Assembly: GCF_002305895.1 (NCBI RefSeq) | Contig: NZ_CP022203.1 | Span: forward strand, 722,501 to 786,500 | Reading direction: 5' to 3' | DNA from: Corallococcus macrosporus DSM 14697 | Lineage (GTDB): Bacteria; Myxococcota; Myxococcia; Myxococcales; Myxococcaceae | DNA: 64,000 nucleotides | In this document: piece by piece, positions 24,447-32,853 of the stretch | Numbering within the stretch: the first letter of the stretch is position 1 | How the letters are laid out: each line of letters begins with the position of its first letter | Program-made: the position numbers and the translations under genes | Notes under the pieces: model-generated | Seen by the model: the letters and a program-made list of their open reading frames with translations, nothing else | Databases searched by the model: none | Told to the model about the DNA's origin: nothing

Positions 24447-24496
24447 GGCGTGGGTCTGCACTGTTGGCCGGCCCGTTTCAAGCGCGCCCGCGCGCC

Positions 24497-25123
24497 TCAG
24501 GGCAGGCGCTCCACCGTGGCCCCCGCGCGCTCCAGCAGCTCGCGGTACCAGTCGAAGGCGCGCGCGGTGCGCTCGCCCAGGGCCTTGGCGCCCCAGAGCA
24601 CCGTGAGGGTGCGGCGGGTGTCCGCGTTCGTCTTGGTGCGCTGCGCGTCCTTCACCGCGTTGGCGCAGGGGCCCTCCGCGTCGAAGAGGCACAGCAGTCC
24701 CGCCAGGTCGATGCTCTGCCCGGACGCGTTGAAGACGTACTGCGCGCCCTCCGGGGCCACGCCGACGCGGAAGGGCGCGGTGGCCCGGTCCAGGTCCACC
24801 ACGCTGATGGGCAGGCCGCTGTGCAGGGACACCGCGTTGCAGGCGTCCACGGCCAGGTTGATGGCGCCCAGCGAGCCGTCCCCCGAGGCCCGCACCAGGT
24901 ACTCCGACGCGGGCTTGCCGCGCCCGGTGGGCTTGTAGCCGCCGTGGCGGAGCATGTCGCGGATGGCGCCGCGCACGGTGTCGTCACTGGCCAGGGGCGC
25001 GGTGGCGCCGGGCTTCAGCAGGGCCACCAGCCACTCCGGGGAGGGCAGCCCGCCCAGCGGCCCGGGGAAGGTGGTGGTGAAGGCCAGCGTGTCCAGGGAG
25101 GGGTGGGCGTCGACGGTCAGCAC
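24497..25123 (-). CDS. B3/B4 tRNA-binding domain protein
   Basis: 208 residues from GTG 25123 (weak ribosome-binding site; upstream start possible). The central part, from SLGAINLAVDACNAVSLHSG through SVVDLDRATAPFRVG to AVKDAQRTKTNADTRRT, follows the B3/B4 fold of the phenylalanyl-tRNA synthetase beta chain. In the synthetase this domain edits Tyr-tRNAPhe. Free-standing B3/B4 proteins may act as trans-editing hydrolases, but substrates are mostly unproven. Divergent from the ABC-F gene. Confidence 0.8.
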   Translation of the reverse strand: MLTVDAHPSLDTLAFTTTFPGPLGGLPSPEWLVALLKPGATAPLASDDTVRGAIRDMLRHGGYKPTGRGKPASEYLVRASGDGSLGAINLAVDACNAVSLHSGLPISVVDLDRATAPFRVGVAPEGAQYVFNASGQSIDLAGLLCLFDAEGPCANAVKDAQRTKTNADTRRTLTVLWGAKALGERTARAFDWYRELLERAGATVERLP

Positions 25124-25308
25124 GGCGCGGCAGTCTACGCCACGGCCGGAGTGGGGGCAGGTCCCACTTCCTGCCTGGGACGGAGGGCTCCCCCGCCTGT
25201 CCGCTCCCGTGCAAGAGAAGTGGCTTTCCAGCAGTTCGGAACATTCTTCCCGAGGCGCGCTACGTGGCATAAGGGCGCCGCACCCGCTTCCGGGCCCCCC
25301 GTACGCAC

Positions 25309-26931
25309 ATGATTCGTCTCGACAACATCAGCAAGCAGAACGGCCAGCAGATTCTCTTCATCGAGGCCTCCGCGGCGCTCCACAAGGGGGAGAAGGTCGG
25401 GCTCGTCGGTCCCAACGGCGCCGGCAAGACGACGCTGTTCCGGATGATTACCAGCCAGGAGCACCCCGACGAGGGCCAGGTCGCCGTCGACCGGGGCGTC
25501 ACCATTGGCTACTTCAGCCAGGACGTGGGGGAGATGGAGGGCCGCAGCGCCGCCGCCGAGGTCATGGACGGCGCGGGCCCGGTGAGCACCGTGGCCGCCG
25601 AGCTGAAGGAGCTGGAGGCCGCCATGGCCGACCCGGACCAGGCGGACGACATGGACAAGCTCGTGGAGCGCTACGGCCTGGTGCAGGGGCGCTTCGAGGA
25701 GCTGGGCGGCTACGCGCTGGAGGGCCGCGCGCGGGAGATTCTGGCGGGCCTGGGCTTCAGCCAGGAGATGATGGACGGCGACGTGGGCGCGCTGTCGGGC
25801 GGTTGGAAGATGCGCGTGGCGCTGGCCCGCATCCTCCTGATGCGCCCGGACGCGATGCTGCTCGACGAGCCGAGCAACCACCTGGACCTCGAGAGCCTCA
25901 TCTGGCTGGAGGCGTTCCTCAAGAACTACGACGGCGCGCTGCTGATGACGTCGCACGACCGCGAGTTCATGAACCGCATCGTGAACAAGGTGGTCGAAAT
26001 CGACGGCGGCTCGCTGTCGACCTACACCGGAAACTACGAGTTCTACGAGCAGCAGCGGGCCATGAACGAGAAGCAGCAGCAGGCGCAGTTCGAGCGCCAG
26101 CAGGCCATGCTCGCCAAGGAGCTGAAGTTCATCGAGCGCTTCAAGGCGCGCGCCTCGCACGCCGCGCAGGTGCAGAGCCGCGTGAAGAAGCTGGAGAAGA
26201 TTGAGCGCGTGGAGCCGCCCAAGCGCCGCCAGACGGTGCTCTTCGAGTTCCAGCCCGCGCCGCGCTCGGGCGACGACGTGGTGAGCCTGAAGAACGTGCA
26301 CAAGGCTTATGGCTCGCGGACCATCTACGAGGGGCTGGACTTCCTGGTGCGCCGCACGGAGCGCTGGGCCGTCATGGGCGTCAACGGCGCGGGCAAGTCC
26401 ACGCTGCTGAAGCTGGTGACGGGCTCCACGCAGCCGGACGAGGGCAACGTGGCCCTGGGTGGCAGCGTGAAGATGGGCTACTTCGCCCAGCACGCCATGG
26501 ACCTGCTGGACGGCGAGCGGACGGTGTTCCAGTCGCTGGAGGACGCCTTCCCGCGCGCGGGGCAGGGCTCGCTGCGGGCGCTGGCCGGCTGCTTCGGCTT
26601 CTCCGGGGACGAGGTGGAGAAGAAGTGTCGCGTGCTGTCCGGTGGTGAGAAGGCCCGGCTCGTGATGGCGAAGATGCTCTTCGACCCGCCGAACTTCCTG
26701 GTGCTGGACGAGCCCACCAACCACCTGGACATGGCCACGAAGGAGATGCTGATTACGGCGCTCTCCCGCTACGAGGGGACGATGCTCTTCGTCTCCCACG
26801 ACCGTCACTTCCTGGCCGCGCTGTCCAACCGCGTGCTGGAGCTGACGCCCGAGGGCATCCACCAGTACGGCGGCGGCTACACCGAGTACGTGGCCCGCAC
26901 CGGCCAGGAAGCGCCCGGCCTGCGAAGCTGA
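25309..26931 (+). CDS. ABC-F family ATPase (translation factor-like, YbiT group)
   Basis: 540 residues, two ABC cassettes and no membrane segments. Cassette 1: GPNGAGKTT, LSGGWKMRVALAR, LLDEPSNHLDL, TSHDREFM. A basic, Gln/Lys-rich linker (about 240-310) is the P-site tRNA interaction motif of ABC-F proteins. Cassette 2: GVNGAGKST, LSGGEKARLVMAK, LDEPTNHLDM, VSHDRHFL. Family members bind the ribosomal E site and rescue or gate translation. Length and layout are closest to YbiT. Single gene, convergent with the PH-domain pair 8 bp away. Confidence 0.93.
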   Translation: MIRLDNISKQNGQQILFIEASAALHKGEKVGLVGPNGAGKTTLFRMITSQEHPDEGQVAVDRGVTIGYFSQDVGEMEGRSAAAEVMDGAGPVSTVAAELKELEAAMADPDQADDMDKLVERYGLVQGRFEELGGYALEGRAREILAGLGFSQEMMDGDVGALSGGWKMRVALARILLMRPDAMLLDEPSNHLDLESLIWLEAFLKNYDGALLMTSHDREFMNRIVNKVVEIDGGSLSTYTGNYEFYEQQRAMNEKQQQAQFERQQAMLAKELKFIERFKARASHAAQVQSRVKKLEKIERVEPPKRRQTVLFEFQPAPRSGDDVVSLKNVHKAYGSRTIYEGLDFLVRRTERWAVMGVNGAGKSTLLKLVTGSTQPDEGNVALGGSVKMGYFAQHAMDLLDGERTVFQSLEDAFPRAGQGSLRALAGCFGFSGDEVEKKCRVLSGGEKARLVMAKMLFDPPNFLVLDEPTNHLDMATKEMLITALSRYEGTMLFVSHDRHFLAALSNRVLELTPEGIHQYGGGYTEYVARTGQEAPGLRS

Positions 26932-26939
26932 GGCGGCGC

Positions 26940-27710
26940 TCAGGGCTCCACGCGGCCCCGTGCCGCCAGGGTGCTTCGGAGCGCTCGCATCTCGCCCAGC
27001 AGCTCCTTCGCGGCGCCCAGCGTCGCGGCCGAGGGGCCCGCTGACACGGGGAGGGCGGCTGGCTCGGGATGCTGCGGCTCACCCAGCCCGGCGTCCCGGT
27101 GCATGCGCACCCGCGCCATGATGACGTCGCGAATCTCCTCGGGGTTGTCCACGCCGCGGAAGTGGGCCTCGTGCAGGCCCTCGGTGTGTGACGCGTCAGC
27201 GTCCGCCGAGCCGCCCTTGCTGCCGCCGCCCGCCGTCTCCACCTTCACGTCGGCGATGCCGAACAGCCGCTGGAGCGGGTTCTGCCGGATGGAGACCTGC
27301 TGGATGTTGGCGAAGGTCATCGTCTTCTCCTGGAGCGAGACGAGCCCTTCCCGGATGCGCAGGCTCCGGTCGGAGAGGATGTACCAGCGGTACTCGTAGT
27401 CGAGCCACGCCACCAGGAAGGTGATGGGGGCCTGCACGGCGAAGGCGAGCCAGGCGAACAGCTCGAAGATGAAGAAGACGGTGCCCGCGTATTCGTAGGG
27501 CAGGTGCGGGACGAACCGGTTCTTCACCGCCACCCAGGTGAAAATCAGGCCCACCACGACGCCAGCCTGCCGCAGGCCCCAGCGGAGCAACTGGAGCTGG
27601 CGATGGGCCTGTGCGGCGCGGAACACGCGCACCGCCGCGCCCTCTGGGATGTGCGGCGCGGGGGGCACCTTCAGCAGGCGCAGGAACCAGGCGGGCGCGG
27701 CGTCAGACAT
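26940..27710 (-). CDS. Bacterial PH-domain (bPH2) membrane protein
   Basis: 256 residues. Two transmembrane helices (about 45-65 and 75-105), then the bPH2 core YRWYILSDRSLRIREGLVSLQEKTMTFANIQQVSIRQNPLQRLFGIADV, recognisable by YILSDRSLRIREG and IQQVSI. A Gly/Ser linker and a C-terminal Leu-rich helix follow. Similar to YdbS/YdbT-type proteins of unknown role at the membrane. Its ATG overlaps the stop of the upstream PH-domain gene by 8 bp, so the two are translationally coupled and may form a complex. Confidence 0.88.
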   Translation of the reverse strand: MSDAAPAWFLRLLKVPPAPHIPEGAAVRVFRAAQAHRQLQLLRWGLRQAGVVVGLIFTWVAVKNRFVPHLPYEYAGTVFFIFELFAWLAFAVQAPITFLVAWLDYEYRWYILSDRSLRIREGLVSLQEKTMTFANIQQVSIRQNPLQRLFGIADVKVETAGGGSKGGSADADASHTEGLHEAHFRGVDNPEEIRDVIMARVRMHRDAGLGEPQHPEPAALPVSAGPSAATLGAAKELLGEMRALRSTLAARGRVEP

Positions 27711-28287
27711 CCTGCTTCTCCCGCGGGTCGCCGCCGCCCAGGCTCAGCCGCAGGGCCCGCACCTCGGAGGCAATCTCCTGGAGCGTCGCCGCGAGCTCAT
27801 CGGAAGCCCCCGGCGCGGCGTGCGCCGCGTCGTGCGAGGGCGCGGCGCGCTCCCGGCTCCCCCGCATCTTCGAGTAGAGGAAGTCCCGCATGGCGGCGAA
27901 CTCGGGGATGCCCTCGATGGTGATTTCCGCGTGCGAGTTGCCGCTGGCCGTCTGGATTTGGATTCGCGCCAGGCCCAGCCAGCGCTCCATCACGTTGCTG
28001 GACAGGTGGATGTCCTGGATGCGCGCGTAGGTGAGGGACACCTCGCGCCGGAAGAGGATGCCCCAGCGGACGGTGATGCCCTCGGCGTCCAGTGAGTAGC
28101 GCAGCGTCTGGTACTTGAAGTAGCGGATGAGCCCGAGGATGGGAAAGCCGGGCCCGGCGAGCAGCGCGCTCACGAGGTAGTAGGCGAGCAGGCTGCGGTG
28201 CGGTTGCAGCACCGTGGGCAGGCGCGACAGGAAGCCCCCGTCACCGGGGACCATCGTCAGAGGGGAGGGCGACCCCGAGGCTGTCAT
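27703..28287 (-). CDS. Bacterial PH-domain membrane protein, first of a pair
   Basis: 194 residues from ATG 28287 (GGGGAG upstream). A hydrophobic segment (LLAYYLVSALLAGPGFPILGL) precedes the PH-like core (LRYSLDAEGITVRWGILFRREVSLTYARIQDIHL in outline: YSLDAEG, RWGILFRREV, ARIQDIHL). Both partners end in a similar amphipathic tail (ELAATLQEIASEVRAL here; AKELLGEMRALRS in the partner), which suggests tail-to-tail pairing. Overlaps the second gene by 8 bp. Confidence 0.87.
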   Translation of the reverse strand: MTASGSPSPLTMVPGDGGFLSRLPTVLQPHRSLLAYYLVSALLAGPGFPILGLIRYFKYQTLRYSLDAEGITVRWGILFRREVSLTYARIQDIHLSSNVMERWLGLARIQIQTASGNSHAEITIEGIPEFAAMRDFLYSKMRGSRERAAPSHDAAHAAPGASDELAATLQEIASEVRALRLSLGGGDPREKQDV

Positions 28288-28361
28288 GTGCGGCTCCCCG
28301 GCAGGCGTTCTTGAAAGAGACGGCTCAGGCACTACGGACCCCAGCATCTCCCATTTCACGC

Positions 28362-29801
28362 CTATTCGAACAGCCGCCCCGCCAGCCGCGCCAGCTTCTG
28401 CGCCTTGCCCGTGAAGGGCGGGAAGAACAGGTGGACCAGGGAGGTGCGCCCCTGGCGCAGCACCGCGCGCTCGTGGCTGAAGGTCCGGAAGCCCGCCTCG
28501 CCGTGGTAGGCGCCCAGGCCGCTGGTGCCCACGCCCCCGAAGGGCAGGTTCGGGTTCACGTTGTGCAGCACCACCGTGTTGATGCACGCGCCGCCCGAGC
28601 GCGTGTCCCGCAGCAGCCGCTCCACCGCGGCCTCGTCGTTGCTGAAGACATAGAGCGCCAGGGGCTTGCCGTCCTCGCGCACGTGCGAGACGACTTCATC
28701 CAGGGACTCGAAGCGCAGCACCGGCAGCACCGGGCCGAAAACCTCCTCGGCCATGATGGGCGCGTCTGGCGCCACGTCCGCGAGCACCGTGGGCGCGATG
28801 TAGCGCGACTCCGCGTCCACGCCGCCGCCCGTCACCACCCGCGCGCCGGCCTCCACGGTGCGGTCCATCAACTGGCGCACCCGCGTGAAGGCGCCGTCAT
28901 CCACCATGCGGCACAGGTCGGCGCTCGCGCGGCGCGCCTCCTCCGTGCGGCCGTAGAAGCGCTCCAGGGTGGCCTTCATCGCCTCCAGCAGCGCCTCTTC
29001 CCTCGACGCGTGGACCCAGACGTGGTCAGGGGCGATGCACGTCTGCCCGCCGTTGAGGAACTTGCCCCACACCACGCGCTCGGCGGCGGCCTCCACGTCC
29101 GCCGTCTCGTCGACGATGACGGGCGACTTGCCACCCAGCTCCAGCGTCACGCTGGCCAGGTGCTTCGCCGCCGCCTCCATCACCCGCCGGCCCACGCGGG
29201 CGCCGCCGGTGAAGAAGAAGTGGTCGAAGGGCAGCCTCAGCAGCGCCTCGCCCACCTCCGGGCCGCCCTCCACCACCGCGACCTCCTCCGGGGGGAAGAC
29301 GTCCTTCACCAGCGCCGCGATGAATCGCGACGTGTTCGGCGTCTTCTCGCTGGGCTTGCACAGCACGGCGTTGCCCGCCGCCACCGCGGCCACCAGCGGG
29401 GCCGCCAGCAGGTGGAAGGGGTGGTTCCATGGGGCCAGCACCAGCACCACGCCCCGGGGCTCGTACCGCACCAAGCTGGAGGTGCCGGTGAGCAGCAGGG
29501 GCGTGGCGGCCTTGCGGGGCTTCATCCACGTCTTGAGGTGCTTCTGGATGGAGGCCAGCTCCATCAGGACGGGGAGGACCTCGGTGGCCTCCACCTCCGC
29601 GCGAGGCTTGCGGAAGTCGGCGTGGAGCGCCTCGGCCAGGGCCTCGCGCCGGGAGATGAGCAGCGTCTTGAGCTGCTCCAGCCGGGCCAGCCGTTCCTTC
29701 ACGCCGCGGCGCGCCACCTCCCAGCGATGCGCGTGGAGGCGGTCGAACGCCTCCTGCACGCCGTCCGGCATCCGTGCCTCTTCCAGCTTCACCACGCGCA
29801 T
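28362..29801 (-). CDS. Aldehyde dehydrogenase (class 3 / coniferyl-aldehyde type), paralogue 2
   Basis: 479 residues. Complete ALDH motifs: PWNHPFHLL, FTGGARVGRRV, general base in LELGGKSPV (E221), nucleophile in NGGQTCIAPD (C255), EEVFGPVLPV, and NLPFGGVGTSGLGAYHG. The short N-terminus and C-terminal hydrophobic FFPPF place it with class 3 fatty/aromatic ALDHs (ALDH3, AlkH, CalB). It oxidises long-chain or aromatic aldehydes with NAD(P). Starts 37 bp after the stop of its paralogue, in a tetR-led operon. Confidence 0.92.
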   Translation of the reverse strand: MRVVKLEEARMPDGVQEAFDRLHAHRWEVARRGVKERLARLEQLKTLLISRREALAEALHADFRKPRAEVEATEVLPVLMELASIQKHLKTWMKPRKAATPLLLTGTSSLVRYEPRGVVLVLAPWNHPFHLLAAPLVAAVAAGNAVLCKPSEKTPNTSRFIAALVKDVFPPEEVAVVEGGPEVGEALLRLPFDHFFFTGGARVGRRVMEAAAKHLASVTLELGGKSPVIVDETADVEAAAERVVWGKFLNGGQTCIAPDHVWVHASREEALLEAMKATLERFYGRTEEARRASADLCRMVDDGAFTRVRQLMDRTVEAGARVVTGGGVDAESRYIAPTVLADVAPDAPIMAEEVFGPVLPVLRFESLDEVVSHVREDGKPLALYVFSNDEAAVERLLRDTRSGGACINTVVLHNVNPNLPFGGVGTSGLGAYHGEAGFRTFSHERAVLRQGRTSLVHLFFPPFTGKAQKLARLAGRLFE

Positions 29802-29838
29802 CGCCCGGCTCCTTCCGGAGGTGCCCCGGCCTGGGGTG

Positions 29839-31290
29839 CTACTCCAACAGCCGGGTCGCGCGGGAGGCCAATTCCTGCGCCTTCCCGCGGTACGGCGGGA
29901 AGAACACCGAAGCCAGCGACTTCATCCACTGAACCATCACGGCCCGCTCATGGCTGAACGTCTTGAAGCCGTAGTGGCCGTGGTAGTTCCCCAGGCCACT
30001 GGTCCCCACCCCGCCAAAGGGCAGGTTGGGGTTGGCCAGGTGGACGAGCACGTTGTTCACCACCGCGCCGCCCGAGGTGGTGTTCCGGAAGATGTCCTCC
30101 ACCGCCCGCTTGTCCTGGCTGAACACGTAGAGCGCCAGGGGCTTCCCGCCCGCGCGGATGTGCGCGTAGACCTCTTCGCGGGACTGGAAGGTGAGCACCG
30201 GCAGCACGGGGCCGAAAATCTCCCCCTCCATCACCGGGTTCTCCGCCGTCACGCCAGACAGCACGGTGGGCGCGATGTAGCGCGAGGGCCCGTCCGCCTC
30301 CCCGCCCACCTCCAGCGTCGCTCCCGCGGCCACCGAGCGGTCAATCAGGTCCTTCACCCGCCGCCACGCCACCGGGTCCACCAGTCGCGTCAGGTCGGGG
30401 CTCGCCTGCCGCTCCTGCTCCGTGCCGCCGTAGAAGCGGGTGATGGCCGCCTTGAACGCGTCCAGGAACGCCCGCTCCTTCGACGCGTGCACGAAGACGT
30501 AGTCCGGCGCCACGCACGTCTGGCCGCCGTTGATGAACTTGCCCCAGCACAGGCGCTCCGCCGCCGCGGCGAGGTCCGCCGTCTCGTCGACGATGACGGG
30601 CGACTTGCCGCCCAGCTCCAGCGTCACGCTGGCCAGGTGCTTCGCCGCGGCCTCCATCACCTTGCGGCCGATGCGCGTGTTGCCGGTGAAGAAGATGTGG
30701 TCGAAGGGCAGCTCCAGCAGCGCCTCCGCCGTCTCCGCGCCGCCTTCGAACAGCGCCACCTCGTTCTCCGGGAACACGTCCTTCACCAGCCGCGCCAGGA
30801 AGCGCGAGGTGTTCGGCGTCTTCTCGCTGGGCTTGCAGATGACGGCGTTGCCCGCGGCGATGGCGGCCACCAGCGGCGACACCAGCAGGTTGAAGGGGTA
30901 GTTCCACGGCGACAGCAGCAGCACCGTGCCGCGCGCCTCGTAGCGCACGTGGCTCGACGAGCCCGCCAGCGGCATGGGCGTGCCCACGCGCGTGGGCTTC
31001 ATCCACGACTTGAGGTGCCGCACCGTGTGGTTCAGCTCCTCCAGCGTGGGGTGCAGCTCCGTCAATTCCACCTCCACCGCGGGCTTGCGGAAGTCCGCGT
31101 GGATGGCGTCCGCCAGCTCCGCGCGGCGGCTGACGATGGCCTCGCGCAGCCGCTTCAGCCGGGCGATGCGTTCAGCGGCGGTGGAGCGCGACAGGTTCCA
31201 GCGGTTCGCGCGCTGGGCCTCGAACACCGCGCGGAGGCGCTCGGTGTCGGCGGTGGGCTGCGAGGCGGCGTGTGACGTGGCTTCGAGCAT
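29839..31290 (-). CDS. Aldehyde dehydrogenase (class 3 type), paralogue 1
   Basis: 483 residues. Same architecture as the gene at 28362: PWNYPFNLL, FTGNTRIGRKV, LELGGKSPV, NGGQTCVAPD with the catalytic Cys, EIFGPVLPV and NLPFGGVGTSGLGNYHG. The two share long identical blocks (for example KHLASVTLELGGKSPVIVDE), so they are a tandem duplication that has diverged at N-terminus and substrate loop. It starts 27 bp after tetR, so it is co-transcribed with the regulator. Confidence 0.92.
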   Translation of the reverse strand: MLEATSHAASQPTADTERLRAVFEAQRANRWNLSRSTAAERIARLKRLREAIVSRRAELADAIHADFRKPAVEVELTELHPTLEELNHTVRHLKSWMKPTRVGTPMPLAGSSSHVRYEARGTVLLLSPWNYPFNLLVSPLVAAIAAGNAVICKPSEKTPNTSRFLARLVKDVFPENEVALFEGGAETAEALLELPFDHIFFTGNTRIGRKVMEAAAKHLASVTLELGGKSPVIVDETADLAAAAERLCWGKFINGGQTCVAPDYVFVHASKERAFLDAFKAAITRFYGGTEQERQASPDLTRLVDPVAWRRVKDLIDRSVAAGATLEVGGEADGPSRYIAPTVLSGVTAENPVMEGEIFGPVLPVLTFQSREEVYAHIRAGGKPLALYVFSQDKRAVEDIFRNTTSGGAVVNNVLVHLANPNLPFGGVGTSGLGNYHGHYGFKTFSHERAVMVQWMKSLASVFFPPYRGKAQELASRATRLLE

Positions 31291-31317
31291 GGGGTTCTCC
31301 AGGGGTGGGGAAGGGGC

Positions 31318-32001
31318 TCAGCGGGACTCCAGCCCGCGAAGCAGGGTGGTGAGGGCCGCCGTCAGCTCGGCGGTGAAGTCCACGCGCAGCGGCGCCAGGT
31401 GCGGCTGGGCCTCCAGCACGTCGCGCGCGACGGGGGCCACGTCCGCCATCTGCCGCAGGCCCGTCACCAGCGCGTGCAGGTGGATGAAGAAGCGCGGGCC
31501 GTCACCCGCTTGAAGGAAGGGGAGCCGCTGCTCCACCTGTGCGCCCGCGCGGAGCAGCGCCGCCAGCAGCCGCTCCTTGAACGGGCGGAGCTGCTCGGCC
31601 GTCACGTTCTGCTCCAGCACCGTCTGCAGCAGCGCGAGCAGCCGCGTCAGGGCGACCTCTCCTTCGAGCGACTCGGCCACCGTGCGCGCCAGCCGGGGCC
31701 CCGTCCAGCCGGGCTCGCCCTGGGCCAGCAGGCCCTCCAGCCGGTCGAACCACGCGAAGAGCAGGTCCTCCAGCAGCGCCAGGAACAGCGCCTCCTTGGT
31801 GGGGAAGTAGAGGAACACCGTCCCCTTGGCCATCAGGGCCCGCCCCGCCACGTCCGCCATCTTCACCTCGGCGTAGGACGTCGCCTGGTACAGGGCCAGG
31901 GCCTCATCCAGGATGAGCCGCCGCCGCGCCTCCTTGTCCTCGTCCTTGCGCGCTCGCTGGGGCAGGGCCCGCTTCGCCTTCGCCGCCGTGTCGCCGACCA
32001 T
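31318..32001 (-). CDS. TetR-family repressor of the aldehyde dehydrogenase operon
   Basis: 227 residues. The N-terminal HTH is typical (RRLILDEALALYQATSYAEVKMADVAGRALMAKGTVFLYFPTKEALF, seen as VAGRALMAKGTVFLYFPTKE). The rest is an all-helical ligand-binding domain. First gene of the operon tetR-aldh-aldh, directly downstream of two palindromes placed at its promoter, so autorepression released by an aldehyde or hydrophobic ligand is the likely logic. Ligand unknown. Confidence 0.92.
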   Translation of the reverse strand: MVGDTAAKAKRALPQRARKDEDKEARRRLILDEALALYQATSYAEVKMADVAGRALMAKGTVFLYFPTKEALFLALLEDLLFAWFDRLEGLLAQGEPGWTGPRLARTVAESLEGEVALTRLLALLQTVLEQNVTAEQLRPFKERLLAALLRAGAQVEQRLPFLQAGDGPRFFIHLHALVTGLRQMADVAPVARDVLEAQPHLAPLRVDFTAELTAALTTLLRGLESR

Positions 32002-32007
32002 GCCGCA

Positions 32008-32052
32008 TGAAGTAATGACCCCGGGTCATTCGTCAAGTGACTCAAGGTCATT
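32008..32052 (-). promoter_or_regulatory. tetR promoter with two tandem operators
   Basis: Operator 1 (32014-32030) AATGACCCCGGGTCATT has perfect 7-bp arms. Operator 2 (32036-32052) AGTGACTCAAGGTCATT is the same with weaker left arm. Their centres are 22 bp apart, two helical turns. On the minus strand TTGACG (32036-32031) makes a -35, operator 1 is exactly the 17-bp spacer, and ACTTCA (32013-32008) would be a weak -10. Confidence 0.7.
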
Positions 32053-32099
32053 TGTTCACCGGCTGGCTGGGTGGGGGTATGTGTGGTGAAGTGCGTGGC

Positions 32100-32732
32100 A
32101 TGCGTCCCATCGAGGCGGAGCTCCTGTCGGGCAGTGCGCTGTACCGGGAGGTGGTGCTGGAGAAGCTGCTCCACGCCCGGGAGTCGGTGTGGATGGCCAC
32201 GGCCAACGTGAAGGCGATGTTCGTGGAGCACGGGGGGCGCTTCGTCCCGCTGGTGGACGTGTTGGACACGCTGGCGGCGCGCGGGGTGGCGTTGCGCCTG
32301 CTCCACGCGGAGCTGCCGAGCCGGCCCTTCCGCGCCGCCTTTGACCGGCAGGCCCGGCTGGTGGCGGGGGGCCTGTCACTGAAGGTCTGCCCGCGCGTGC
32401 ACTTCAAGGCGGTGGTGGTGGACGGCGCGTGGGCCTACCTGGGCAGCGCCAACCTCACCGGCGCGGGGCTGGGCGCCAAGGGCGAGTCGGCGCGCAACTT
32501 CGAGCTGGGCTTCGTCACCGAGGACTTCGACGTCATCGACCGCGTGACGGCGCTCTACGAAGCGGTGTGGAGCGGCGCGGAGTGCAAGGCGTGCAAGCTC
32601 CGAGCGGTCTGTCCCGACCCCATCCTGCCCGCGGGCAAGCGAGCGCCCACGCCGCGCCGTCCTCGTGCTGGCGCCACGCGCCTGGGCAAGGCACGCCGAA
32701 TCCAACGGAGCACGAAAGGGGCCGGACGCTAG
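32100..32732 (+). CDS. Phospholipase D-like protein with one HKD motif
   Basis: 210 residues from ATG 32100 (GGTGA upstream); ATG 32079 and GTG 32037 are also in frame, the latter inside the operator region. PLD-superfamily features: VHFKAVVVDGAWAYLGSANLTGAGL, i.e. HxK(x)4D and the GSAN/T stretch, present once, so the protein would act as a homodimer like Nuc endonuclease. The C-terminus has CKACKLRAVCPD, three Cys that could hold zinc, then a strongly basic tail rich in Arg/Lys, suggesting nucleic-acid binding. Divergent from tetR and sharing its operator region. Confidence 0.8.
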   Translation: MRPIEAELLSGSALYREVVLEKLLHARESVWMATANVKAMFVEHGGRFVPLVDVLDTLAARGVALRLLHAELPSRPFRAAFDRQARLVAGGLSLKVCPRVHFKAVVVDGAWAYLGSANLTGAGLGAKGESARNFELGFVTEDFDVIDRVTALYEAVWSGAECKACKLRAVCPDPILPAGKRAPTPRRPRAGATRLGKARRIQRSTKGAGR

Positions 32733-32853
32733 GCGGGCCACACCGCGCGTCGGGTGTGTCAGGCACGACGGAGTGCGGGCTGAAATCAGTCCCCGTCCGC
32801 TGTAGCGTGAGCGCTGTTTCGCGCGCTCCTCGTCTCGCATCAGGAAGCCTCTC

